Below, piece by piece: positions 35,611 through 45,423 of a stretch of DNA of 64,000 nt (positions are counted from its first letter, which is position 1; every line of letters starts with the position of its first letter). The notes beneath the pieces are model-generated. The model saw nothing but the letters and a program-made list of their open reading frames with translations, did no database searches and was not told where the DNA came from. The DNA comes from Phyllobacterium sp. YR531 (GTDB lineage Bacteria > Pseudomonadota > Alphaproteobacteria > Rhizobiales > Rhizobiaceae), in assembly GCF_000282595.1 (NCBI RefSeq), contig NZ_AKIZ01000035.1:273406-337405 (forward strand), in the 5' to 3' direction. The position numbers were made by a program, and so were the translations under genes.

Positions 35611-37539
35611 ATGGACTTCAAGCGCCCACAGGCCAGTTTGTTTGCCGCCGCTTTGCTGGCTTGCTCAGCCCTCGTATCGCCTGCGCATGCGTTCGATATT
35701 TTTGGCATTCATCTTTGGGGTGAAAAGAAGGAAGACGATGCGGATTCCGTCATCGCCGACCCGCAAAAATATACGGTAGAGATCGCCAACGAAGAAAACG
35801 AAGAGACCAAGAAGCTTGTCGAAGGGGCTTCCGGTCTTTTCGCCGACAAGGAAAAGCCTGCCTCTGGCGCTGCTGGGCTTCTCGCAAAAGCCCGAGGCGA
35901 TTACCGCCGTATTCTTGGCGCGCTTTATGCCGATGGCCGCTATGGCGGTAATATCAGCATCAAGGTGGACGGCCGCGAGGCCAGTGATCTGCCTCCTGAT
36001 ACTGTTTTGCCTGAAACTGCAACAGTGGCGATTTCGGTCGATCCCGGCCCGCAATTTCTTTTCTCCACCGCGCGCATCAAAAACGTCGCGCCGCCGCCAG
36101 TGGACAGGAAAGACATTGTCGACCTGCCGGAGAAACAGGGATTTGCAGTTGGAGAGGTTGCCCGATCAACCGCCATCGTAAAGGCTGAGCGTCTAGCCGT
36201 CGATGCATGGCGCGAGCAGGGGCACCCCAAAGCGAAGATTGTTTCGCGCGAAGTTACCGCCGATCATGACAACAGCAAAGTTGATGCGACCATCGACGTT
36301 GATCCGGGTCGCCGTGCATCCTTCGGCCAGACACAAGTTACCGGCACTGAGCGCATGGACCCGGAGTTTGTTGCTTTCATCACTGGGCTTGAACCCGGCC
36401 GGGAATATGATCCCGACGAGATAGAGCGCGCCAAGAAACGCCTGTCGCGTCTTGAGGTGTTCCGGTCTGCCCGTATTGAAGAAGCAGACGCCATCACAAG
36501 CGATGGGCTTTTGCCGATAACCGTTGCCGTACAGGAACAGAAACTGCGCCGGTTCGGCGTCGGCGGCAGCTACTCGACACTGGACGGGGCAGGCTTCGAA
36601 ACCTATTGGCAGCACCGCAATCTCTTCGGCCGTGCTGAACGTCTGCGTTTTGATGCCAAGGTTGGCGGTATTGGCGGACAGTCCTACGATCCGCAGGATT
36701 ACAATTACATGTTGGGTGTCAGCTTCACCAAGCCCGGCGTCTGGACTCCCGATACAGATTTCATTTCTTCGCTGATTGGCGAGCGCAAGGTACTTGATGC
36801 CTATACGCAGACATCAGTCACTGCTGAAGCCGGGCTGACCCATATCTTCTCGGACGAACTTTCCGGTAAACTGACGGCAATTGTTTCCAAGTCAAACTTT
36901 GAAGATGATTTTTTCGACAGCCGCGATTTTCTCACCGTTGGTGTGCTCGGCGGCCTGACCTATGATAGCCGAGACAGCAAGGTCGATCCCAAGAACGGCT
37001 ACTATCTCGAAGGGTTGTTGTCGCCGTTCTACGAAGTCGAGTACGGCAATTTCGCCACCAAGTTTACGGCTGAAGGCCGCACCTATTACGGCTTTGGAGC
37101 CGAGGATCGCTTTGTCCTCGCCGGACGCCTGAAGCTCGGTTCCATTGTCGGTGCTGAAATTGGCGAGCTTCCGCCGGATCAATTGTTCTTCGCTGGCGGT
37201 GGCGGTTCCGTACGCGGTTATGCCTATCGCAATATTGGCGTGAATGTCAGTCGCGATGGCGATGATTATGTGATCGGTGGCCGCTCGCTTATCGAAAGCT
37301 CAGTGGAAGCCCGTGTGCGATTCACCGATACAATTGGTGCGGTGGCCTTTGTTGATGCCGGTTATGTCGGTGAAGAGTCGTTCCCGGATTTTGCCGAGGA
37401 CATGCGCCTCGGCGTGGGTGCGGGCATAAGGTATAATACCGGCCTTGGTCCGATCCGGCTTGATGTCGCCGTACCGCTTGACCGGACCGATGACGACCCC
37501 AGTTTTGCATTCTACGTTGGCATAGGACAGGCGTTTTGA
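35611..37539 (+). CDS. tamA: TamA-like outer membrane translocation/assembly protein (Omp85 family)
   Basis: Outer-membrane beta-barrel that with TamB inserts proteins into, or moves lipids to, the outer membrane. 642 residues. Signal peptide of about 26 residues (ends PAHA-FDIFG), three POTRA-like domains to about residue 310, then a 16-strand Omp85 barrel with the GGGGSVRGYAYR motif (conserved RGY lid-lock) and the ending SFAFYVGIGQAF with C-terminal phenylalanine. ATG at 35611, one codon inside a TTG. Its stop overlaps the tamB start (TTGA). Confidence 0.92.
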   Translation: MDFKRPQASLFAAALLACSALVSPAHAFDIFGIHLWGEKKEDDADSVIADPQKYTVEIANEENEETKKLVEGASGLFADKEKPASGAAGLLAKARGDYRRILGALYADGRYGGNISIKVDGREASDLPPDTVLPETATVAISVDPGPQFLFSTARIKNVAPPPVDRKDIVDLPEKQGFAVGEVARSTAIVKAERLAVDAWREQGHPKAKIVSREVTADHDNSKVDATIDVDPGRRASFGQTQVTGTERMDPEFVAFITGLEPGREYDPDEIERAKKRLSRLEVFRSARIEEADAITSDGLLPITVAVQEQKLRRFGVGGSYSTLDGAGFETYWQHRNLFGRAERLRFDAKVGGIGGQSYDPQDYNYMLGVSFTKPGVWTPDTDFISSLIGERKVLDAYTQTSVTAEAGLTHIFSDELSGKLTAIVSKSNFEDDFFDSRDFLTVGVLGGLTYDSRDSKVDPKNGYYLEGLLSPFYEVEYGNFATKFTAEGRTYYGFGAEDRFVLAGRLKLGSIVGAEIGELPPDQLFFAGGGGSVRGYAYRNIGVNVSRDGDDYVIGGRSLIESSVEARVRFTDTIGAVAFVDAGYVGEESFPDFAEDMRLGVGAGIRYNTGLGPIRLDVAVPLDRTDDDPSFAFYVGIGQAF

Positions 37540-40500
37540 TCCGGATTCTTGCAACCCTTCTCCTGCTTCTTATTGTTGGCCCGTCTGTGGCGCAATCACC
37601 TGCGCCTGCCAGTCCCGAAGCCGAGAAGTCGTATTTTCTGAGCTTTGTTGAAAACCAGCTTTCGACACCCAATCGCCAGATCGTGATTTCCGATATTCAA
37701 GGCGTGCTTTCCTCAGAAGCGAATATTGGCAGCATCACTGTCGCCGACCGTGAAGGTATCTGGCTCAAAGTCACCAATGCCAAGATTGTCTGGAGCCGCC
37801 TTGCATTGCTGCGTGGCCGGCTGGATATCAATACGCTGGCTGCGGACAGTATCGATGTCATGCGCAAGCCATTGCCGGATGAAAGCCTGCCATCGCCGGA
37901 AGCAAAAGGCTTCAGCCTGCCGGAATTGCCGCTGGCAGTCATTCTGCAGGAATTGAAGATCGGCCGTGTCGCTTTTGGCGATACGGTTTTTGGTCTGAAA
38001 TCCGAGATTTCCGCCGCAGGTAACCTGACGCTTGATGGTGGTTCGCTCGATTCCAATCTGCAGATCAAGCGGCTCGATGGTCCCGGTGGTGATTTCAGCA
38101 TCAAGGCAGCCTATGCCAATGAAAGCCAGCAGCTCGAGCTCGATCTTTCGCTGAACGAGCCAGCCAATGGTATCATGGCGAACCTTCTCAATATTGAAGG
38201 CCGCCCGCCTGTCATTATGGCTCTCAAGGGCTCCGGTCCGTTAAGTGATCTTGCTTTGCAACTGACGTTGGATGCAGCGGGGAAACGCGTCCTCACCGGC
38301 AACACCAAGATCGACAGGCAAGCCGATGGGCTTGGCTTCAAGACGACGCTGGATGGCGAAGTCGCAGCGCTGATACCACCAGTTTTCCGGGATTTCTTTG
38401 GCAATGATACCGCTCTGATATTCAATGGTGTTGTGCGGGATGCTGGCGGCTTTGCCCTTGATCGCCTCAACATCAAAAGCAATGCGCTCGTTGTTGATGC
38501 GACAGGCGAGACCACGAATGACGGTTTTTTGCGTAGTCTCAAAGTCGACGCAACGATTGCTGACCCAACAGGCAAGAAGGTTATCCTGCCCGTTGCTGGC
38601 GGACAGACCACGGTCGATAAAGCCGTATTCGCCGTGGATTTCGGCACCAATGCAAATGATGCATGGTCGAGCACATTGGAAGTCACCAGCCTGACAACAG
38701 ACATGTTTGCGGCCAAGTCCGTCAATCTGGTTGCAAAGGGCCTCGCCCAGAATATTGACAGTCCGACTGCCCGCTCACTGACCTATGATGTGAATGGCGA
38801 CATATCCGGCATTACAGCCAAGCGTGCGGATATTGCAGAGGCGCTCGGTGAACTCATTCAGCTGAAGATCAATGGTGACTGGAGGGCCGGTACACCTGTC
38901 AATCTCACTCAAGCTCTGGTCGCGGCTAACGGCCTCAGCGCTTCGCTGGCTGGAACGATAAACGAACTGGCCTATCGTGGCGATATCCTGGTGAAAGCCT
39001 CAAGCATTTCGCCATTCTCGGCACTTGCCGGTCGCGACATGGCTGGTTCACTAGATTTGAAAGCCAATGGCCTTGTTGAACCGCTGACCGGCGGCTTCGA
39101 TCTGATGCTGGATGGCAATGCCACTGGCATGAAGCTTGGTATAGATGCGGCAGACAAAGTGCTTGCAGGCGAAACGCGGATAACCGGTGGTCTGGCGCGT
39201 GGTGAAAATGGTCTGAGTGCCAAGAACTTCAAAGTCGAAAATCCGCAGACCCTTGTTACCGCGAACGGTACTTTTGCCAGCGGTGCAGCGAATTTCGATT
39301 TCGGGCTCGATCTTACCGATCTGGCTCTGCTTTCTGAAAAAGCCGGTGGTGCGCTGAAAGTCAAAGGCAGTGCACGCGGGCAGGACAAGATCATCGCACT
39401 CGCCTTCAATGCCGGGGTGCCGCAGGGCACATTGTCTGGCCGCAAGCTGACGCAAGGCGATATCTCGTTCAATGGAACGCTGGTAGAGGATAATGTCGAT
39501 GGCAAGCTTTCAGGTCTTGCGTTTCTGGACGGTATCCGCGCTGATCTGGCGACGGAAATCGCCGTGCGCAAGGATGAGAAGCGCCTGAGCAACCTGCAAT
39601 TCATTGCTGGTGGAACGCGCCTGCGCGGTGATGTCACCCAAGACAAGAAAGGGTTGCTGCAAGGCAATCTGACTCTAAGTTCAGCGGATGTTTCAACTGC
39701 CGCTGCCCTCTTCCTTGTTGAGGCAACAGGCAAGGCAGATGCAACGATCGCGCTCTCCCATGAGGACGATAAGCAGAACCTCGATGTCAAAGGCCAGATA
39801 GATAGCCTCAAAGCCAATAATGTTGCCGTGGGCAAGGCTGATATCGCGCTTGTGGCACAGGATATTTTCAATGTCCCTGCCGCAAACGGCTCTGTGACGG
39901 CTGCCAATGTCTCGGCCTCCGGCATCGAGATTACAAGCCTTGATGCACAGGCCGATCAAAGCGGCAAGACGACGAACTTCAATCTGAACGCTGCCCTCAA
40001 AAATGGTGCAAAGACGTCGGTCGGCGGCGCGCTTGAGCCGACAGACAAGGGTTTCCTTCTTTCATTGGCTAAAGCGGAATTGACACGCGATAAGCTCGCT
40101 GCCCGTCTCGTCCAGCCTGCCGCAATCAATGTTGCCGGCAGCGACGTATCGTTCGGCGATATTATTCTGGACATCGGTAAAGGCAAAGTCACCGTCAGCG
40201 GCGAAGTTGCGCAGACGCTCAATCTGGCAGTCGCGATCGAGAAGCTCCCGTTGGATATCGCCAATACGATCAAGCCTGACCTTGGCCTTGGCGGTGAGAT
40301 CAATGGTACTGCCAAGATCGGTGGCACGCGTGAAAAGCCTGACGTAAACTTCGATATGCAGGCCCGTTCTGTAACGGCAGCCGCATTGAAGAAGGCAGGC
40401 TTGGAAGCGCTCAATCTTGACGCTAAGGGCACCTCTACGACAGATCAACTGAATGTTGATGCACATCTGACGGGAGCGAACGGGCTTGATGCCTCGGCGC

Positions 40501-42149
40501 GCGGTTCCGTGCCCTTGGCGCAGGGCCAACTCGCAGTCGATCTTGATCTGAAGAGCCTGCCGCTGGCAACGCTGAATGGTATCGTCAAGGACCAGAACCT
40601 TGCAGGTGCAATTTCCGGACGTGGTCGCGTGACGGGAACGTTGCAAAAACCCAATGCTGAATTTGACTTGAAGGGCTCCGGCATATCAGCAAAGCCGTTG
40701 CAGGAAGCTGGGCTCGCACCTTTGCAGCTCAATGCGGCGGGACACTTTGCCAATGAGCGACTGTCATTGTCTTCGGCAAAGGTTGATGGACCGCAGGGCT
40801 TTACAGTATCCGCCAGTGGCGAAGTTCCGATCTCCGGCAATGGTCTTGGCATCAATGTCACCGGTAACATTCCATTGTCTCTGGCAAACCGCTTTCTTGC
40901 CGATCGTGGCACGCAAGCCAAGGGCAATATTGATGTGACTGCCAATGTGACCGGCACATTTGCCCAGCCACAGATACGCGGCATGTTTTCCGCCAATGGC
41001 GCAGAGGTGATTGATCCGGAAGCCAATTTGCGCCTCCAGCGCATCACCTTGCTCGGCAGCATGGAAGGTACGACGGTCACGATCCGTACTCTGACAGCAG
41101 GGCTTTCGACGGGCGGTACTGTCAGTGCGACGGGTACGATTTCGACCGATGCAGCGGCAAACTTCCCGGCAAATATCGATATCAAGCTCGACAAGGCGCG
41201 TTATGCGGACGGAAATCTCGTCGTCGCTACGGTGACAGGTGCGCTTGGCGTCAATGGCCCGCTTACCCGTGATCCCGTTATTGCTGGCAACATTAATATC
41301 GACCGCGCCGAAATAACTGTTCCGGAAAATTTCGGCGGTTCGTCAGCAGTCATCGATGTAAAGCACAAGGACCCTTCAAAAAAGGTCCAGCAGACATTGA
41401 AGCGTGCCAAGGCTGATCAGCGCGAAGTTGCCACACCAACTGCACGGCCAAGTGTTGTAAAGCTCGACATCAACGTCACCGCACCGAACAAGATTTTCGT
41501 GCGCGGTCGTGGTCTTGATGCGGAAATTGGCGGCTCGGTCCGGTTGACCGGCCCGGCAACAAACATCCAGCCCGTCGGTGGCTTCGACCTTATCCGTGGC
41601 CGTCTGGGCATTCTGGGTCAGCGCATTACCTTCACGGAAGGTCAGGTGACACTCGTTGGCGATCTTGATCCTGAGATCAATTTCGTGGCCACGACGCAAA
41701 GCAGCGATATTACCGTCAGCGTGACCGTGAAGGGCCGCGTATCGGACCTGCAGATCGTGTTCTCCTCGCAGCCGGAATTGCCGCAGGATGAAGTGATGGC
41801 GCGCCTGATCTTCAACCGCTCAATCAGCGAGTTGACGCCGCTGCAGATAGCCCGTCTGGCAACTGCTGCTGCTGAACTGGCTGGTGGTTCAAATTCGTCG
41901 CTTATTGATAGTCTGCGCAAGAGCACGGGCCTTGATGACCTTGATGTCGTCACCGACAGCGAAGGCAATGCAGGCGTGCGTGCCGGACGCTATATCAGGG
42001 ATAATATCTATCTGGGTGTCGAAGCCGGTGCCGGTGGCAATACCAAGGGCACGATCAATCTCGACATCACGCCCAACCTGAAAGCCAAGGGTGCCGTTGG
42101 CAGCGATGGCGATTCCGGCGCGGGTCTGTTCTTCGAAAAAGACTACTAA
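37536..42149 (+). CDS. tamB: TamB-like translocation and assembly module protein (DUF490; Brucella MapB homologue)
   Basis: Very large inner-membrane-anchored periplasmic protein of 1537 residues forming a long beta-taco bridging the envelope. The N-terminal hydrophobic segment (IRILATLLLLLIVGPSVA) is anchor or signal; the middle is repetitive beta-structure of AsmA-like repeats; the C-terminal DUF490 domain contains GRLGILGQRITFTEGQVTL and SQPELPQDEVMARLIFNRS and ends in FEKDY. TTG start at 37536 overlapping the tamA stop. In Brucella suis the homologue MapB affects envelope integrity, division and virulence (published work). Confidence 0.92.
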   Translation: MIRILATLLLLLIVGPSVAQSPAPASPEAEKSYFLSFVENQLSTPNRQIVISDIQGVLSSEANIGSITVADREGIWLKVTNAKIVWSRLALLRGRLDINTLAADSIDVMRKPLPDESLPSPEAKGFSLPELPLAVILQELKIGRVAFGDTVFGLKSEISAAGNLTLDGGSLDSNLQIKRLDGPGGDFSIKAAYANESQQLELDLSLNEPANGIMANLLNIEGRPPVIMALKGSGPLSDLALQLTLDAAGKRVLTGNTKIDRQADGLGFKTTLDGEVAALIPPVFRDFFGNDTALIFNGVVRDAGGFALDRLNIKSNALVVDATGETTNDGFLRSLKVDATIADPTGKKVILPVAGGQTTVDKAVFAVDFGTNANDAWSSTLEVTSLTTDMFAAKSVNLVAKGLAQNIDSPTARSLTYDVNGDISGITAKRADIAEALGELIQLKINGDWRAGTPVNLTQALVAANGLSASLAGTINELAYRGDILVKASSISPFSALAGRDMAGSLDLKANGLVEPLTGGFDLMLDGNATGMKLGIDAADKVLAGETRITGGLARGENGLSAKNFKVENPQTLVTANGTFASGAANFDFGLDLTDLALLSEKAGGALKVKGSARGQDKIIALAFNAGVPQGTLSGRKLTQGDISFNGTLVEDNVDGKLSGLAFLDGIRADLATEIAVRKDEKRLSNLQFIAGGTRLRGDVTQDKKGLLQGNLTLSSADVSTAAALFLVEATGKADATIALSHEDDKQNLDVKGQIDSLKANNVAVGKADIALVAQDIFNVPAANGSVTAANVSASGIEITSLDAQADQSGKTTNFNLNAALKNGAKTSVGGALEPTDKGFLLSLAKAELTRDKLAARLVQPAAINVAGSDVSFGDIILDIGKGKVTVSGEVAQTLNLAVAIEKLPLDIANTIKPDLGLGGEINGTAKIGGTREKPDVNFDMQARSVTAAALKKAGLEALNLDAKGTSTTDQLNVDAHLTGANGLDASARGSVPLAQGQLAVDLDLKSLPLATLNGIVKDQNLAGAISGRGRVTGTLQKPNAEFDLKGSGISAKPLQEAGLAPLQLNAAGHFANERLSLSSAKVDGPQGFTVSASGEVPISGNGLGINVTGNIPLSLANRFLADRGTQAKGNIDVTANVTGTFAQPQIRGMFSANGAEVIDPEANLRLQRITLLGSMEGTTVTIRTLTAGLSTGGTVSATGTISTDAAANFPANIDIKLDKARYADGNLVVATVTGALGVNGPLTRDPVIAGNINIDRAEITVPENFGGSSAVIDVKHKDPSKKVQQTLKRAKADQREVATPTARPSVVKLDINVTAPNKIFVRGRGLDAEIGGSVRLTGPATNIQPVGGFDLIRGRLGILGQRITFTEGQVTLVGDLDPEINFVATTQSSDITVSVTVKGRVSDLQIVFSSQPELPQDEVMARLIFNRSISELTPLQIARLATAAAELAGGSNSSLIDSLRKSTGLDDLDVVTDSEGNAGVRAGRYIRDNIYLGVEAGAGGNTKGTINLDITPNLKAKGAVGSDGDSGAGLFFEKDY

Positions 42150-42197
42150 AAGCATTCCAATAAAAGCGCGAAGCGGTTTTACGTTCGGAGAATGCTT
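42150..42197. repeat. diverged member of the GCAATTCC-type intergenic repeat
   Basis: AAGCATTC at 42150-42157 and GAATGCTT at 42190-42197 are perfect inverted ends around CCAATAAAAGCGC and GCGGTTTTACGTTCGG, the same layout as the 44-bp repeats at 14529 and 53805 (ends, then a polyA-G run, then CGGTTTTcCGTcCGG). It starts one base after the tamB stop. Confidence 0.5.
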
Positions 42198-42209
42198 TAA
42201 AAGGAATAA

Positions 42210-42237
42210 GGGCGGTGCTTCTGCACCGCCCCTTTAT
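42210..42237. terminator. bidirectional intrinsic terminator (tamB / MFS)
   Basis: GGGCGGTGC (42210-42218), TTCT loop, GCACCGCCC (42223-42231): a perfect 9-bp stem flanked by AATAAG on one side and CTTTATT on the other. It lies between convergent genes and can serve both strands. Confidence 0.75.
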
Positions 42238-42242
42238 TCGTT

Positions 42243-43580
42243 TCAGGCCCGTACTGGCAGCACCGGCAGCGGTTCTGCACGGCCAACCACGAACGCGTAG
42301 TTGAATGCACCAATGACGGCGACACCGGCAGCAAGTGCAAAAGACGGAATGTAGTTGCCACTGAAAACATCGAGCAGATAGCCGAACAGGAACGGGCTGA
42401 TAATGCCCGCGATGTTGGACGCAAAGTTCTGGATGCCACCGATTGACGCGACATGGTGTGAGCTTGGCGCAACGTCCGCTGGCAGTGACCAGATGGCAGT
42501 CGCCGCAACGGCAAGGCTGCTATAGGAAATGGCCAGGAAGATCAGCGCCATGTAAAGCGAAGTCACCATTGCCGCTGGCAGAATGGCCGCCCCGCCGAGC
42601 AACCCCCCAACCATGATGATCTTGCGGATTGTCGTCACGTCGGCACCGTTGCGTATTGCGCGATCTGCCCAGATGCCTGCTGCCCATGCCGCAGCAACTG
42701 CCGTAAGGCCGGGGATCATGCCAAAGGTGCCGAGTTCTGCCAGATTGAGGCCACGTGCATTCTTCAGATAATCCGGGAACCATGTCAGGAAGAAATAAAT
42801 GACGAAGTTCAGGCAGAAGAAGCCGATCATCATGCCCCATATGGTGCGATAGCGGAAAAGATCGCGCCAGCGGATTTTCACAGCTTCCGCATCGTCATTG
42901 TCTTCCGTGCGTCCGCCATTGTCGGTGATGTATTGACGCTCAAGATCGTTTGCGCCGGGGTGATCTGCCGGGTCGCGGTACATCATGTACCAGAAGAACG
43001 CCCAGACGAGGCCGAGTGCACCGAGGATGATGAACGAATAGTGCCATGTGGCCAGCGCGATAATGCCGGTGACGATGGGCAATGCCAGAACAGTGCCGAC
43101 GCGTGAACCGGAATCGATGACTGCAGTGGCAAAAGCTCGCTCGCTCTTCGGAAACCAGCGAGAGGCGGCCTTGGTTGCGCTGGGATAGGCTGGTGCCTCG
43201 CCCGCACCCAATGCAAACCGCATGCCGAAGAAGCCCCAGAATGTGGTGGCGAGCGGCGTGAGGGCCGTGAACACGGACCACCATACGGCTGCAAGCGAGA
43301 AAGACCGGCGGGCGCCAACCTTGTCAGTGAACCAGCCTGCGATCAGCATCATGCCATCATAGGCCCAGAAGAACGCACCAAAGATCAGGCCCTTTTCCGC
43401 ATTGGTCAGGTTGAGCCCGAGTTCAGCATCGATATAGGGCAAAGCCACGCTCATATTGGCGCGGTCGAGATAATTCATCGTCAGGCCGAGAAAGCACATC
43501 GCCAGAATGATGTACCGGACCTTGCTTGCTCCCGCCGGAGCTTTCTGTGGGGGGTGGGCAGCTTTGGTAGCTGAGGACAT
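42243..43580 (-). CDS. MFS transporter, anion:cation symporter (ACS) type
   Basis: Inner-membrane proton symporter of the family that carries glucarate, galactonate and other organic anions. 445 residues, 12 predicted helices. Helix 1 region holds YIILAMCFLGLTMNYLDRAN, a signature of the ACS family, and FGMRFALGAGEAPAYPSATK follows in helix 4. The start is ATG at 43580 (MSSATKAAHPP) with AAGGGAGATAC upstream; an upstream in-frame ATG has no ribosome site. Last gene of the sugar-acid cluster, separated from it by a terminator-like hairpin; probably imports the aldonate. Confidence 0.88.
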   Translation of the reverse strand: MSSATKAAHPPQKAPAGASKVRYIILAMCFLGLTMNYLDRANMSVALPYIDAELGLNLTNAEKGLIFGAFFWAYDGMMLIAGWFTDKVGARRSFSLAAVWWSVFTALTPLATTFWGFFGMRFALGAGEAPAYPSATKAASRWFPKSERAFATAVIDSGSRVGTVLALPIVTGIIALATWHYSFIILGALGLVWAFFWYMMYRDPADHPGANDLERQYITDNGGRTEDNDDAEAVKIRWRDLFRYRTIWGMMIGFFCLNFVIYFFLTWFPDYLKNARGLNLAELGTFGMIPGLTAVAAAWAAGIWADRAIRNGADVTTIRKIIMVGGLLGGAAILPAAMVTSLYMALIFLAISYSSLAVAATAIWSLPADVAPSSHHVASIGGIQNFASNIAGIISPFLFGYLLDVFSGNYIPSFALAAGVAVIGAFNYAFVVGRAEPLPVLPVRA

Positions 43581-43693
43581 TTTGTATCTCCCTTTGCCGC
43601 ATCGGGCCGAAACCAGCGGCATCGCATCATGCAAAAGTTGCGTGTGGCAACTTAACCATTTGTACGGATGTTCCTTGCGAAACGAGGTCAGCT

Positions 43694-43723
43694 AACAAAG
43701 TGCCGGCACAACCGTACCGGCAC
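43694..43723 (-). terminator. candidate intrinsic terminator between FAH and MFS genes
   Basis: On the minus strand GTGCCGG, a 10-base loop, CCGGCAC, then TTTGTT. It lies in the 178-bp gap after the FAH gene and before the MFS gene, suggesting that the carrier is at least partly transcribed from its own promoter. Confidence 0.55.
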
Positions 43724-43758
43724 CTTAATAGCTATAATGATTTATACCATCAGGAAGT

Positions 43759-44598
43759 TCAGGCCTGCACAACCTGCTGGCGCTGTTCGCCCAGCCCTTC
43801 AATGCCCAGCGTAATGATGTCGCCTTCCTTGAGGAACACATTCGGTTTCTGGCCAAGGCCAACGCCGGGAGGTGTGCCTGTCGAAATGATGTCACCTGGA
43901 TGCAGGCTCATGAACTGCGACAGGTAAGAGACAAGATACTTCACGCCATAGACCATCGTTGCGGATGTGCCATCCTGATAGCGGTGACCGTTAACTTCCA
44001 GCCACATCTTCAGGTCCTGCGGGTCCTTGACTTCATCCTTGGTAACGAGCCATGGGCCTGTCGGTCCGAATGTGTCGCAGCTCTTGCCCTTGGTCCACTG
44101 GCCCTGACGCTCCGCCTGGAATGCGCGTTCGGAAACATCATTGATCAGGCAATAGCCTGCCACATGATCCATCGCTTCGTCTTCGCTGACATATTTGGCA
44201 TGTTTGCCGATGACAACGCCAAGCTCGACTTCCCAGTCGGTCTTGACCGAAGTGCGGGGAATTTCAACATCATCATTCGGGCCAACGATAGCAGAGGTTG
44301 CCTTCATGAAAATGATTGGCTCCGGCGGCACTGTCGCGCCGGTTTCGGCCGCGTGATCGGAATAGTTCAGGCCGATGCAGATGAACTTGCCAGTTCCGGA
44401 AACGCAGGCGCCGTAGCGTTCAACTTCGACGATTGGCAGCGAAGCAGGGTCAATGGCAGCCAGCTTCTTCAGGCCTTCCGGAGAAATCGCATCGCCGGCA
44501 ATATCCTTCACATGCCCTGAAAGATCGCGGACTTTGCCGTCCTTGTCGACAAGACCGGGCTTTTCCTGGCCAAGCGGGCCATAACGCAAGAGTTTCAT
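43759..44598 (-). CDS. Fumarylacetoacetate hydrolase (FAH) family protein, probable diketo-deoxyaldonate hydrolase
   Basis: 279 residues. FAH-family proteins cleave C-C bonds of diketo acids with Mg2+. The metal ligands are in DWEVELGVVIGKHA (two glutamates) and LINDVSERAFQ (aspartate); FDTFGPTGPWLV-like substrate loop is present as CDTFGPTGPWLV. The family member set includes ureidoglycolate lyase, 2,4-diketo-3-deoxy-L-fuconate/-pentonate hydrolase and hydratases. Being right after a sugar-acid dehydratase and an SDR makes the diketo-3-deoxyaldonate hydrolase role most likely: products pyruvate plus a 2-hydroxyacid. Confidence 0.85.
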   Translation of the reverse strand: MKLLRYGPLGQEKPGLVDKDGKVRDLSGHVKDIAGDAISPEGLKKLAAIDPASLPIVEVERYGACVSGTGKFICIGLNYSDHAAETGATVPPEPIIFMKATSAIVGPNDDVEIPRTSVKTDWEVELGVVIGKHAKYVSEDEAMDHVAGYCLINDVSERAFQAERQGQWTKGKSCDTFGPTGPWLVTKDEVKDPQDLKMWLEVNGHRYQDGTSATMVYGVKYLVSYLSQFMSLHPGDIISTGTPPGVGLGQKPNVFLKEGDIITLGIEGLGEQRQQVVQA

Positions 44599-44631
44599 TG
44601 GTCAACCTTCTCTTCACTGGTGAGTAGTGGC

Positions 44632-45384
44632 CTAGTATGTAGCACGGCCACCGGAAATGTCGAATACTGCGCCCGTCGTGAATGAACATTCTTCACTGGC
44701 AATCCACGTTATCAACGAAGCAAGCTCTTCAACCTTGCCAAAACGCTGCATGGGAATCTTCGAAAGCATGTAATCGATGAACTCCGGCTTCAATTGCTGG
44801 AGAATCGGCGTGTCCACTGTCGCAGGCGTTATCGCATTGACGGTGATTCCATCGCCAACAAGCTCCTTGCCGAGCGATTTTGTCAGGCCGATCACTGCTG
44901 CCTTGGATGCACTGTAGGCAGAGGCATTGGGATTACCTTCTTTGCCAGCAATGGACGCGACATTGACGATCCGGCCATAGCCATTCTTCTGCATGACCGG
45001 CACGACAAAACGATTGCAGTAGAACAGGCCGTGTAGATTGATGTCGAAGACACGCTTCCACTGATCGATAGGGTAGTCGGCAACTTTGGCATTAGGCCCG
45101 GTGATGCCAGCGGAACAGATCAGCACATCGATCTTGCCGAAGGTCGAAACAGTTTCCTGTGTCGCTTTGTCGACCTGATCAGGATCGGACACATCCAACC
45201 TGACGCCATGCGAAGAAGCGCCCAACGCTGCTTTCGCCTCATCGATCTTTGTGGCATCCATATCCCACAGGCTGACCGTGCCGCCTTCTGACACGATCCG
45301 CTCTGCTGTCCGAAAACCTATGCCGGAAGCACCGCCGGTAATGACTGCATGCCGTCCTTCATAGCGCCGTATGGAATTCGCCAT
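44632..45384 (-). CDS. SDR oxidoreductase, probable 2-keto-3-deoxyaldonate dehydrogenase
   Basis: Classical short-chain dehydrogenase, 250 residues. NAD-binding TGGASGIG (about residues 16-23) with an acidic residue after beta-2 (LWDMD) favouring NAD+. Catalytic Ser-Tyr-Lys in VASIAGKEGNPNASAYSASK (YSASK). C-terminal FTTGAVFDISGGRATY, a tail seen in dehydrogenases acting on 2-keto-3-deoxy-fuconate or -pentonate. It lies 33 bp before the FAH gene and 39 bp after the dehydratase. General sugar-alcohol dehydrogenase activity cannot be excluded. Confidence 0.85.
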   Translation of the reverse strand: MANSIRRYEGRHAVITGGASGIGFRTAERIVSEGGTVSLWDMDATKIDEAKAALGASSHGVRLDVSDPDQVDKATQETVSTFGKIDVLICSAGITGPNAKVADYPIDQWKRVFDINLHGLFYCNRFVVPVMQKNGYGRIVNVASIAGKEGNPNASAYSASKAAVIGLTKSLGKELVGDGITVNAITPATVDTPILQQLKPEFIDYMLSKIPMQRFGKVEELASLITWIASEECSFTTGAVFDISGGRATY

Positions 45385-45423
45385 GCTTCCTCCGCTCTAT
45401 CTGTCTGACGTATTGTCCTGATC

